Below, piece by piece: positions 10,563 to 20,031 of a stretch of DNA of 36,145 nt. The translations under genes and the position numbers were made by a program. The DNA is from an uncultured Desulfuromonadales bacterium (GTDB taxonomy: Bacteria > Desulfobacterota > Desulfuromonadia > Desulfuromonadales > Trichloromonadaceae). The stretch covers positions 1 through 36,145 of the forward strand of contig CALZIC010000021.1 of NCBI GenBank assembly GCA_945787285.1. The letters run 5' to 3'. Below the pieces are notes generated by a model. It saw only the letters and a list, made by a program, of their open reading frames with translations, had not been told where the DNA came from and did not search any database. Position 1 is the first letter of the stretch. Each line of letters begins with the position of its first letter.

Positions 10563-11342
10563 TTAACGGTAATAAGGGGTGAGGACTATTTCGCCGATAT
10601 CGCGGATCTGCCCGGCTTTGACAGGGAGGCAGCGGCCGGTGTCGAATCCGATCTGGCCATAAGGTTCTCCCTGTCTCGGTTGTCCCCGGGTGCGGGTCCG
10701 GGCCGCCAGGCAATAGCTTCCGCCTTCAGGGACGAAGAGGACAAAGTGGCCGTGCTCATCGGCGGCCGGGGCGGTGAAGTCGGGCATCCGCCGGTGGTCG
10801 GCATCGGTGTAGGCCATGGCAATCACGCCGGGAAGCGGTTTTCCTTCGGAATCGACGGCTCTGCCGCGAAAGCCGGTAGTGCCGCTGGTCAGGGTCCCCT
10901 CGCGCATCAGCCTCGGACTGGTAATTCCCGCCAGGCGGAAATCGACCAGGGTGGTCCTGTCTTGAAATACCGTGACCGGATTGCTCGGCGGCAGAGCCCA
11001 GGCATCGCCGACGCGGGGCGGGCCGGCGTCGCCGCCGCCCTGGCGCATGCGCGCGACCAGGTGGTAGCTCCCCTCGACGAGATCGAGGAAATAGCCGCCG
11101 TCTGAGCCGCTTCGCGTTTCAAAGTCGGCTGGCCCGCGAAGACCGCTCTTCTGGCTGCGATAGGCGTAGACCCACACCCCTTGCTGAGGGGTGTGGCGCT
11201 GATCGGTGATGCGTCCGCCGATACCGGTAGGGCCGGCCTCGGTTGCGAAAGGGGCGGCAGGCTCCTGCAGGTTCGGGGTGCAGGCGGCAAGGAAGCTGAC
11301 CAGGCTGACCAGAATGACAAGAAGGTTGCGCAATGGGCTCAC
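10563..11342 (-). CDS. Lipoprotein with two carboxypeptidase-regulatory-like domains
   Basis: 259 residues. The signal peptide ends in a lipobox, VSFLAAC, with the lipidated Cys at residue 21. Two similar beta-sandwich segments follow: GIGGRITDQRHTPQQGVWVY...GGYFLDLVEGSYHLVARMR (about 41-110) and GFRGRAVDSEGKPLPGVIAM...GHFVLFVPEGGSYCLAART (about 157-225). Both have the G-x-V-x-D-x2-G-x-P-x2-G-V pattern of CarboxypepD_reg-like domains, which are usually structural. The start is GTG at 11342, with only a weak ribosome site, so translation may be coupled to the gene 17 bases upstream. It is the last gene before the terminator. Function unknown; envelope-located. Confidence 0.8.
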   Translation of the reverse strand: MSPLRNLLVILVSLVSFLAACTPNLQEPAAPFATEAGPTGIGGRITDQRHTPQQGVWVYAYRSQKSGLRGPADFETRSGSDGGYFLDLVEGSYHLVARMRQGGGDAGPPRVGDAWALPPSNPVTVFQDRTTLVDFRLAGITSPRLMREGTLTSGTTGFRGRAVDSEGKPLPGVIAMAYTDADHRRMPDFTAPAADEHGHFVLFVPEGGSYCLAARTRTRGQPRQGEPYGQIGFDTGRCLPVKAGQIRDIGEIVLTPYYR

Positions 11343-11359
11343 CGGGGTTGTTGAAAGAA

Positions 11360-13249
11360 TCAGTTGATTTGAACGAATTGCCCCTTTTGAACCTGGAGCA
11401 GAAAGAGGTCCTTTTCGGCGTCTCCGTAGGGGTTGAAGGAGGTGGTTCCGGTCGCTCCGGAGTAGGAGCGGAGTTGGCTGAGGGCCCTCTGCAGGTCCAT
11501 GCGGGTGGTGATATCGCGCCTGGTGAGAAGGGAGAGGAGAATTCGCGCGATATCATACCCCTGGGCCTCGAAAAAGGAGGGGGCCTCGCCGTAGGTCTGC
11601 TGGTAGAGCTGAATGAATTCCTGGACCTGGGGATAGGGGCTGCCGGTAAAGAAACCGTCGACAATGACTGCCCCCTCGAGGTAGCGGCCGGCGGACTGCA
11701 GCAGCTCGGAGGAGTTCCAGCCGTTGGTGCCGAGCAGCGGCATGTCCTCGATGCCGTAAAAGACCAGTTGCGGGGCGATCATGGCGACTCTGCTGGCGTC
11801 GTCGGGGATGAAAATGGCTTCGAAGGGCAGCGGAGGCTCCTCGCTTAGTTCCTCTTCCCCTTCCCCTTCGGCTGGGGCCGGCTTGTCGTCCTCCTCCGGG
11901 GCGTTGGGGTCCTCCCCTTTCAAAAGCTTGATCTGGTAGCGGTAGTCGGTGGCCGTCTCCGGGTAGCTCTGCAGGGCAGCGACCAGTCCCCCCCGCATCT
12001 CCACTTCTTCGATGAAGAGATCGGTCATCGAACGGCCCAGCTTGTTTTCCGGGTACAGCACGGCGAAGGAGGTCTTTCCCTGCTCTTCCATGGCGTAGCG
12101 CACCAGCGCCTGCACCTGCAGCTGACTGGTCATGAAGTTGCGGAAAACCTGGGGTCCGATATGGGCCAGTCCGGCGCGGGGGGACATGGAGACGATGGGG
12201 ACACCGAAACGCTGGGCCTCTTCGGCGGCGGCGGTGGATGCATTGCCGGTAAGCGGGCCGGCAATGGCGAGCACCCCGGCCTCGGTGACCAGTTCGGAGA
12301 CGGCCATGGCGCTCTGGTCGGGCTCGGCGAAGGAGTCGCGAAAAATGAAGTCGACCGATTCGGTTTCATTTTGCGGGTCGAGCAGAGCCAGTTCCATGCC
12401 GCGGCGCACCAGGTTGCCGAAGGTGGCATAGCGGCCCGAAAGAGGCAGGATCACTCCCACGGCCCGGCGGCTCCAGGCGCTTCCGGTAAGGCTTTCCCAG
12501 AGATGCACGGCATCTTGCCGGTAGGGAAATGGGATGGGGCTCTGCACGACCTGGGTGGTCAATTCCCTGGCGGTTGTTTCATCGTGGATGCGAGCGGCGC
12601 GCAGAGCCCTTTGCAGAAGAGCGTCCTGCCCGATGGCGTGCCCGGAGAAAATAAACGATGCCTCCGCCAGGTCGATATCGTTGAGCTGATCGCGCAGGAT
12701 GTGGTGGGCCTGCTCGAGGAGTTCGCCCGGGTCCGCGGCATTGAGGCCGATGCCCCGGTGAATGAGAGAGAGAGCCTCGAGTCCCAATTCCTGCTGGGAT
12801 TTCCCCCGGGCCAGCGCGGAGAGGAGGCGCAGTTGGTCGGCGGGCTGAAGGGTTTCCCGCTCGAGGGACTGCAGCAGGGCCATTCCTGCGGCGCTTTGCC
12901 CGGTGGCAATCAGGGATATGGCCCGGGTCAGTTCAGTGGCCGAGCTGAGGGAATGGCGCGGAATGCGGTTGAGGTAGAGCAGGGCATCTTCGTGGTTGCC
13001 GCTGTCCTGGAAAATGCGGGCCAGGTAAAGGTAGGCGATCGGGAGCTGGGTCGAGTCGTAGTTGTTGATGACAAAGGAACGGAGGACCGAAAGGGCCTCC
13101 TGGCTGTCGCCGGAGTGGTATTGGGCAATGCCGCGCTGAAGAGCAGGGACCAGGGGAGGGGCAGCCTCCTCGGCCGCCGACAGGGCAGGGGCCAGGCCGG
13201 TGAAAAGTAAGGATATCCAGATCAGCCCGATAGTGAAATAACGGCCCAT
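11360..13249 (-). CDS. LppC/LpoA-like periplasmic-binding-fold protein (possible penicillin-binding-protein activator)
   Basis: 629 residues. Signal peptide MGRYFTIGLIWISLLFTGLA with probable cleavage after LSA; no lipobox, unlike LpoA lipoproteins. Residues ~30-230 are TPR-like helices (AIAQYHSGDSQEALSVL, PIAYLYLARIFQDSGNHEDA). From ~240 the sequence follows the type I periplasmic-binding fold of branched-chain amino acid receptors: VGVILPLSGRYATFGNLVRR, LAIAGPLTGNASTAAAEEAQ, VPIVSMSPRA, then LLGTNGWNSSELL and FFEAQGYDIARILLSLL. This domain pairing is that of LppC/LpoA. An acidic linker (EEDDKPAPAEGEGEEELSEE) is inserted in the binding domain. The start at 13249 is chosen because GGAGGGG precedes it and it begins the signal peptide. 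It lies 64 bases after dnaJ. Confidence 0.82.
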   Translation of the reverse strand: MGRYFTIGLIWISLLFTGLAPALSAAEEAAPPLVPALQRGIAQYHSGDSQEALSVLRSFVINNYDSTQLPIAYLYLARIFQDSGNHEDALLYLNRIPRHSLSSATELTRAISLIATGQSAAGMALLQSLERETLQPADQLRLLSALARGKSQQELGLEALSLIHRGIGLNAADPGELLEQAHHILRDQLNDIDLAEASFIFSGHAIGQDALLQRALRAARIHDETTARELTTQVVQSPIPFPYRQDAVHLWESLTGSAWSRRAVGVILPLSGRYATFGNLVRRGMELALLDPQNETESVDFIFRDSFAEPDQSAMAVSELVTEAGVLAIAGPLTGNASTAAAEEAQRFGVPIVSMSPRAGLAHIGPQVFRNFMTSQLQVQALVRYAMEEQGKTSFAVLYPENKLGRSMTDLFIEEVEMRGGLVAALQSYPETATDYRYQIKLLKGEDPNAPEEDDKPAPAEGEGEEELSEEPPLPFEAIFIPDDASRVAMIAPQLVFYGIEDMPLLGTNGWNSSELLQSAGRYLEGAVIVDGFFTGSPYPQVQEFIQLYQQTYGEAPSFFEAQGYDIARILLSLLTRRDITTRMDLQRALSQLRSYSGATGTTSFNPYGDAEKDLFLLQVQKGQFVQIN

Positions 13250-13313
13250 TTGCCCCTCCATTATCATTGTCGATGGGATGGATGCAGCCGGGCCGGGCCC
13301 GGCTGCAACAGGA

Positions 13314-14429
13314 TCAGCCAAAAATTTCTTTTACTTTGTCGAAGAAGCTTTTGCCCATCGGGTGGACTTCTTCACCCCCTTCGAGGGCAAATTCTTCGAG
13401 CAGTTGCTTTTGGCGTGAAGTGAGTTTGGTCGGGGTTTCGACCCGCAGCACCACAAGCTGGTCGCCGCGCCCGTATCCCTGCAGATGGGGAATCCCTTTG
13501 CCGCTGAGGTTGAGGACTTTGCCGGACTGGGTGCCGGCCGGGACCTTGATCTTGATCTTGCCGTCGAGGGTCGGCACCTCCATGTCGCAGCCGAGGGAGG
13601 CCTGAATAAAGGAGATGGGGGTCTCGCAGATGACGTCCTGACCTTCGCGCTGAAAAATGAGGTGATCCTTGACGGTGATCACCACGTAGAGGTCTCCGGG
13701 AGGTCCTCCCTGCGAGCCGATTTCCCCTTCATTGCTGAGCTTGAGGCGGCTGCCCGTCTCGACCCCGGCGGGGATCTTCAGGGAAATGGTCTTCTTGCCG
13801 CGCACCTTGCCCGCTCCTCGGCACTCGGGGCAGGGGGTGTCGATCACCCGTCCTTCGCCGGCGCAGTCGGGGCAGGGACGGGTCAGCGAGAAAAATCCCT
13901 GCTGGTAGCGGACCTGTCCGGCCCCCTGGCAGGTGGGGCAGGTCTTGGGACTGCTCCCCTTGGCCGCTCCCGATCCGGCGCACGGTTCGCAGCTCTGGTG
14001 GCGGGGGATCTGGATTTTGGTGTTGACGCCGAAAGCGGCCTCCTCAAAGGAGATCGTCAGGTTGTAGCGCAGATCGTCGCCCCGCCGCCCGCGGCCGCGG
14101 CGCGAGCTGCCTCCTCCACCGAAGATGTCGCCGAAGATATCGCCGAAGATGTCCTCGAACGGGCTGCCTCCGAAACCGCCGGACGAGAAACCGCCGTTCT
14201 GTCCGTCGACGCCGGCATGACCGAACTGGTCGTAGGACGCCCGCTTCTGGCCGTCGGAGAGTACCGCGTAAGCCTCTGAAAGCTCTTTGAACTGGCTTTC
14301 AGCCGCTTTGTCCCCGGGATTTTTGTCCGGGTGGTACTTGAGGGCATTTTTACGGTAGGCTTTTTTTATTTCCGTCTCGCTGGCGTTGCGGTTAACACCC
14401 AGCACTTCGTAATAGTCGCGCTTGGCCAA
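13314..14429 (-). CDS. dnaJ: Chaperone DnaJ
   Basis: Hsp40 co-chaperone that delivers substrates to DnaK and stimulates its ATPase. 371 residues. J domain with His-Pro-Asp at 33-35 (KYHPDKNPG); a Gly/Phe region with a threefold DIFG repeat; four zinc-binding CxxCxGxG motifs from Cys147 ([32 protein letters not shown]); and the C-terminal substrate domain ([19 protein letters not shown]). The initiation codon is TTG at 14429, supported by the conserved [10 protein letters not shown] start and an upstream AAGGATAGAAGAG. A rare start plus a strong hairpin after dnaK would both lower DnaJ relative to DnaK. Confidence 0.97.
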   Translation of the reverse strand: MAKRDYYEVLGVNRNASETEIKKAYRKNALKYHPDKNPGDKAAESQFKELSEAYAVLSDGQKRASYDQFGHAGVDGQNGGFSSGGFGGSPFEDIFGDIFGDIFGGGGSSRRGRGRRGDDLRYNLTISFEEAAFGVNTKIQIPRHQSCEPCAGSGAAKGSSPKTCPTCQGAGQVRYQQGFFSLTRPCPDCAGEGRVIDTPCPECRGAGKVRGKKTISLKIPAGVETGSRLKLSNEGEIGSQGGPPGDLYVVITVKDHLIFQREGQDVICETPISFIQASLGCDMEVPTLDGKIKIKVPAGTQSGKVLNLSGKGIPHLQGYGRGDQLVVLRVETPTKLTSRQKQLLEEFALEGGEEVHPMGKSFFDKVKEIFG

Positions 14430-14528
14430 ACTCTTCTATCCTTGCCGGATTGAACAAAATCCGTCTGCTTGCGAATTTAATGGAACAGCACCAGGAGCCT
14501 GTAGACCCCTGATGCTGCACGAAGTGAG

Positions 14529-14550
14529 CCCCCCCTGCAGCCAGGGGGGG
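14529..14550 (-). other. Strong hairpin between dnaK and dnaJ
   Basis: On the transcribed strand seven C's plus TG pair with CA plus seven G's, giving a perfect 9-bp GC stem around a 4-base loop. It sits 22 bases after the dnaK stop and about 100 bases before dnaJ. No U-tract follows, so it is more likely an mRNA-processing or stability element, or a partial attenuator, than a full terminator. Confidence 0.7.
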
Positions 14551-14572
14551 CGATAAACCTGCGGTGACAGGG

Positions 14573-16504
<1,932 letters not shown>

Positions 16505-16577
16505 GAGTCTATATCCTCCTTGTTGATTTGGTTTTGTATGTTCGATTGTGAAAATCGCGGGTTCTGTAGGGTGTTGC

Positions 16578-17192
16578 TTACTCTTCGGTTTGGGCCTTAA
16601 CCGGGGCCTTGGCCACCATGACCAGGGCCGGACGCAGCAGGCGGTCGTTGAGAAGATAGCCTTTCTGCATCTCCTGCAGGACCGTATTCGGCTCCTGATC
16701 GGCGCTTTCGAGCTGTCCCATGGCCTCGTGGCGCGACGGGTCGAAGGTCTCGCCAATCGAGTCAAAGGGTTTGACGCCGAATTTGTCGAGTCCTTTGGTG
16801 AACATGTTGAGGGTCATTTCGACCCCCTGCAGCAGGGTTTCCCCCCCGCTGTTTTCCTGCTTGGCATGCTCGACGGCCCGTTCCAGGTTGTCGAGGACCG
16901 GGACGATTTCGCGAATGATATTTTCATTGCCGAAGCGGGCCATATCCTCTTTTTCCTTCTTGGCGCGTTTGCGGAGGTTTTCCATATCCGCCCGTTGCCT
17001 GAGGTAAAGATCCCAGTTCTTCTGAACTTCTTCCCTGGCCGCTGCGAGCTGCTCCTCGAGAGTCGGCTGCTGTTCGGCTTCGGCGCTTGTTTCTTCAGCT
17101 GCGGAGGCTTCTTCTACCTCCTCCTGCGGAGTTTCGACATTCTGTTCTTCGGAGGCGTTGGCCTCCTGGTCCTGCTGCTTCTTTTTTGCCAC
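16578..17192 (-). CDS. grpE: Nucleotide exchange factor GrpE
   Basis: Releases ADP from DnaK. 204 residues. An acidic, low-complexity N-terminus (residues ~5-45) precedes the long coiled coil ([40 protein letters not shown]) and the beta domain ending with the family signature [18 protein letters not shown]. The start is GTG at 17192 with AGGAG ten bases upstream. Only 13 bases separate it from hrcA. It is in the class I heat-shock order hrcA-grpE-dnaK-dnaJ. Confidence 0.96.
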   Translation of the reverse strand: MAKKKQQDQEANASEEQNVETPQEEVEEASAAEETSAEAEQQPTLEEQLAAAREEVQKNWDLYLRQRADMENLRKRAKKEKEDMARFGNENIIREIVPVLDNLERAVEHAKQENSGGETLLQGVEMTLNMFTKGLDKFGVKPFDSIGETFDPSRHEAMGQLESADQEPNTVLQEMQKGYLLNDRLLRPALVMVAKAPVKAQTEE

Positions 17193-17205
17193 GTTGATAA
17201 ATCTC

Positions 17206-18246
17206 CTATTCCGTCTCCATCTCTAAGATCTGGCTTACCAGCCTGGCGGTGTAATCGACGACGGGGATGACCGATGAGTAGTTCATCCGGGTCGGGCCGA
17301 TGACGCCGAGAGTGCCTATGGTTCCACGACTGCTGGAATAATTGGCGGTGATCAGGCTGCAGCCTTCAATTTCGCTGTATTTCGATTCGCTGCCGATGAA
17401 AATCTGTACCCCTTTGGCGTGCTGGGTCTTGTCGAGCAGGTCGACCAGCAGGTTCTTTTGTTCAAAGGTGCGGAACAGACGCTTCATGCGGTCGAGATCG
17501 TTGAATTCGGGCTGATCGAGAATCTTGGAGGCTCCCTCGATGAAAATCTGACCACCCAGCTCTTCCTTAAGGGCTTCATTGGAGAGAAAGAGAGCCCTGT
17601 GCAGCAACATGTCGTAAGTGGCCTTTTCCTTGGCCATTTCCTCCACAATCCGTTTCTTGATCTGCTGAATGCTCAGACCGCAGAGGGTATGGTTGAGGTA
17701 GTTGCTGATCTGCTCGAGTTCCCGCTCGCTGATCGGGCCGTCGCTTTCGATGATCTTGTTCTGAACCAGGCCGGACTGGGATACGAAGATGACGAGGATT
17801 TTGCCCTGCGAGAGCTTGAGAAATTCGATGTGGCGAAAGACCGTGGAGATCAAGCGGGGAGCCATGACCACGCCGGTATAGCTCGATATGGTCGAGAGGG
17901 CCTTGCCGGCTTCGCGCAGACGCTCTTCAACGCGCAGCCCGTCGATCCGGTAATTCTGCTCGATGCGCTGTTTCTGCTCGTCGGTAAGCTGTCCGACCTG
18001 CATCAGCGAATCGATGTAAAAACGGTAGCCCTTTTCGGTCGGGATCCTCCCCGCAGAGGTATGGGGGGAAGAGAGGTATCCCATCTCCTCCAGATCGGCC
18101 ATGACGTTGCGGACCGTGGCCGGTGAAACGCCGATATTCTTGTGTCGACTGATGGCCCGGGAGCCGATCGGTTCGGCCGTTCCGATGAAGTCCTCGATAA
18201 TCGCCTCGAGAATCAGCAGGCTGCGTTGGTTAAGTTCCTCGGCCAT
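17206..18246 (-). CDS. hrcA: Heat-inducible transcription repressor HrcA
   Basis: Represses class I heat-shock genes by binding CIRCE; its folding depends on GroE in studied bacteria, which gives feedback. 346 residues. N-terminal winged helix: [20 protein letters not shown], then [20 protein letters not shown] and [18 protein letters not shown]. The C-terminal part has VVMAPRL and [20 protein letters not shown]. First gene of its operon, with a perfect CIRCE 58 bases upstream, so it is autoregulated. ATG 18246 has a poor ribosome site, which would keep repressor levels low. Confidence 0.97.
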   Translation of the reverse strand: MAEELNQRSLLILEAIIEDFIGTAEPIGSRAISRHKNIGVSPATVRNVMADLEEMGYLSSPHTSAGRIPTEKGYRFYIDSLMQVGQLTDEQKQRIEQNYRIDGLRVEERLREAGKALSTISSYTGVVMAPRLISTVFRHIEFLKLSQGKILVIFVSQSGLVQNKIIESDGPISERELEQISNYLNHTLCGLSIQQIKKRIVEEMAKEKATYDMLLHRALFLSNEALKEELGGQIFIEGASKILDQPEFNDLDRMKRLFRTFEQKNLLVDLLDKTQHAKGVQIFIGSESKYSEIEGCSLITANYSSSRGTIGTLGVIGPTRMNYSSVIPVVDYTARLVSQILEMETE

Positions 18247-18263
18247 CGTAATCTGTTCGCCCC

Positions 18264-18292
18264 AAAAAAACTCAAGCCGGAAAAACCCGGCT
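18264..18292 (-). terminator. Terminator-like hairpin in the hrcA leader
   Basis: On the minus strand AGCCGG pairs with CCGGCT around GTTTTT, then TGAG and seven T's follow. It lies between CIRCE and the hrcA start, so any transcript from the CIRCE promoter must pass it. It could be an attenuator, or simply a leader structure; the stem is only six base pairs. Confidence 0.5.
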
Positions 18293-18303
18293 GTTTCATC
18301 CTC

Positions 18304-18330
18304 TTAGCACTCGGTAGTGATGAGTGCTAA
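18304..18330. promoter_or_regulatory. CIRCE operator (HrcA binding site)
   Basis: Perfect consensus: TTAGCACTC, nine bases, GAGTGCTAA. It begins at the predicted transcription start of the hrcA promoter, so bound HrcA would block initiation, and in RNA it would form the leader's first stem. Confidence 0.98.
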
Positions 18331-18337
18331 CCGGAAC

Positions 18338-18366
18338 AACATAACAACGGCCTATGTCTTTGTCAA
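18338..18366 (-). promoter_or_regulatory. Sigma-70 promoter of the hrcA-grpE-dnaK-dnaJ operon
   Basis: On the minus strand TTGACA (18366-18361), a 17-base spacer and TATGTT (18343-18338). The predicted start, near 18331, abuts CIRCE. No sigma-32-type element is evident, so regulation appears to be by repression. The -35 box begins 31 bases after the hemW stop. Confidence 0.85.
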
Positions 18367-18397
18367 GGGCAAATGGGGACAGGAAACGTGGGCTTTT

Positions 18398-19525
18398 TCA
18401 GAGAAATTCGAGGATCTGGTGATCGAAAATCAACCAGCCGGCCAGGTCCATCCGCCATTTTCCATCGATCAGGCGCAAATGGTTGCCGCAGCGCTCGATG
18501 GCCAGGGGAAACGCCTCTCTCACCGTCTGCCCGAAACGGTTGAAAAAGGCCCGGTCGTCGACTCCTTCGGCGGTACGCAGGCCGAGGTAGAGGGTTTCCG
18601 ACATGGCGCCTGCGCGGTCGAAGGTTTCGAGCAGTACCGCGGGGTCCTCTCCCTTGTCGAGAAGTGCGAAGTAGCGCTCGATATCCGCCGGCACTTCCAT
18701 GCGCCTGCCCCAGCCGAGGTCGCAAAACGAATGGGCTCCGGCACCGAAGCCGAGGTTGCTGCGGCGCTGCCAGTAGCGCAGGTTGTGACGTGACTCGAAC
18801 CCGGGCCGGGCGAAGTTGGATATTTCATAATGGCCGTAGCCGGCAGCGTTAAGCCGGGCATCGATGTCGAGGTACATGCGGGCAGTGGTTTCATCGTCGG
18901 CGGGGATAATTCGGCTTTTGCGGTGCTGGTCGAAAAAGGGGGTGCCCTGCTCGATGGTGAGACCGTAAAGGGAGACGTGCTCGGGACAGAGCTCGATGAT
19001 CCGTTCGAGTTCGGCCTCCAGGTCTTCGTCGGTCTGGCCGGGGAGGCCGAACATGAGGTCGAGGCTGAGGTTTGAAAAGCCCGCGTCTCTGGCCCAACAA
19101 AAGGCGTTTCGGGCTTGTTCAGGGGTGTGGATACGGCCGAGGGTTTTGAGCATCTGCTGGTTGAAGGACTGAATTCCCAGGGACAGGCGGTTAACCCCGG
19201 CCTGCCGGTAGCCGCGCAGGGAATCGCTGGTCAGGGTGCCGGGATTGGCCTCCAGGGTGATTTCAGGCTGGGGGGAGAGTGAAAAATGCACGGCGATTTC
19301 ATCGAGGATGCCGCCGATCTCCCCGGGAGGCAGAAGCGAAGGGGTGCCGCCGCCGAAAAAGATGGTTTCCACCGGGCCGGTGGCCTGGTGACGGCAGAGG
19401 CGCAGGTGCTCGATCAGTTTGCGGGGATAGGCGTGCAGGCAGGCGCTATGCCCCTCGACGGAGAAAAAATCGCAGTAGGGGCATTTGCGGGTGCAGAAGG
19501 GGACGTGCAGGTAAATCGAGGGCAT
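18398..19525 (-). CDS. hemW: Radical-SAM haem chaperone HemW
   Basis: HemN-like protein, now known in several bacteria to be a haem chaperone rather than coproporphyrinogen oxidase. 375 residues. The radical-SAM cluster motif CTRKCPYCDF is at Cys11, Cys15 and Cys18; the CPYCDF form and the short N-terminus are typical of HemW rather than HemN. Further motifs: IFFGGGTPSLL, TLEANPGTL, GVNRLSLGIQSFN, DLMFGLPGQT, HYEISNFARPGFESRHNLRYW and LGFGAGAHSF. ATG 19525 is seven bases after the universal-stress gene stop, with GGTGG as ribosome site, so translation is probably coupled. hemW next to hrcA is the arrangement I recall from Geobacter. Confidence 0.92.
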   Translation of the reverse strand: MPSIYLHVPFCTRKCPYCDFFSVEGHSACLHAYPRKLIEHLRLCRHQATGPVETIFFGGGTPSLLPPGEIGGILDEIAVHFSLSPQPEITLEANPGTLTSDSLRGYRQAGVNRLSLGIQSFNQQMLKTLGRIHTPEQARNAFCWARDAGFSNLSLDLMFGLPGQTDEDLEAELERIIELCPEHVSLYGLTIEQGTPFFDQHRKSRIIPADDETTARMYLDIDARLNAAGYGHYEISNFARPGFESRHNLRYWQRRSNLGFGAGAHSFCDLGWGRRMEVPADIERYFALLDKGEDPAVLLETFDRAGAMSETLYLGLRTAEGVDDRAFFNRFGQTVREAFPLAIERCGNHLRLIDGKWRMDLAGWLIFDHQILEFL

Positions 19526-19532
19526 GCAGAAG

Positions 19533-19997
19533 TTATTCCACCACCCAGATGGTCAGGTCGCTGGCCTGGTGGATGAGCTGCACCGAGACGCTGCCGACCA
19601 GCAGTTCCTTGATCCGCGAGTGGAAATGGCGGCCGAGGACGATGGTATCGCAGCCTTCGCTGCGGGCGGCGTCGAGGATGTCCTGGGCCACCCCTTTGTT
19701 CTGCGGTACGATTCGACTCTGCAGGCGCGAAGAACAGATGTCCTTGTCGCGCATCAGGTGCTCCACCTCCTGGTGGACGCCCAGCAGACAGGCGTGAAGT
19801 TCATGAAAATCCTCACCGCCGTGAACCTCGTGCTCGGCCGCGGAGCGGGCCAGTTCTTCCTCGTTGTAGGGCAGATCGGCAGCGACCGAAAAAAGCAGTA
19901 CCCGGCAGTCCGGAATCAGCGGCAGAATCTCGGCGGCGTAGGCTGCGGCTTTGCGGCTTGCGTCAGAGCAGTCGAGGGCGACCAGTGCTTTTTTCAT
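19533..19997 (-). CDS. Universal stress protein (UspA family)
   Basis: 154 residues, cytosolic. Family signatures: KKALVALDCSDASRKAAAYA at the start, VLLFSVAADLPY, the DAARSEGCDTIVLGRHFHSR strand-turn and ELLVGSVSVQLIHQASDLTIWVVE at the end. ATP-binding members have G-x2-G-x9-G-(S/T); here the segment is GRHFHSRIKELLVGSVS, so the second Gly is missing and ATP binding is doubtful. A central insertion (about residues 50-85, with several His and Glu) is longer than usual. AAGGAG precedes ATG 19997. It follows the antiporter operon by 34 bases, so it may be co-expressed with it. Confidence 0.88.
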   Translation of the reverse strand: MKKALVALDCSDASRKAAAYAAEILPLIPDCRVLLFSVAADLPYNEEELARSAAEHEVHGGEDFHELHACLLGVHQEVEHLMRDKDICSSRLQSRIVPQNKGVAQDILDAARSEGCDTIVLGRHFHSRIKELLVGSVSVQLIHQASDLTIWVVE

Positions 19998-20031
19998 GAA
20001 TTCATCTCCTTAAGCGCCTGCGTGGGTACGG

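Noticed and set aside
18780-18810. tRNA-like GACTCGAACCCGG segment
   Set aside because: It lies in frame inside hemW (GFESRHNLRYW region) and no cloverleaf can be drawn around it.
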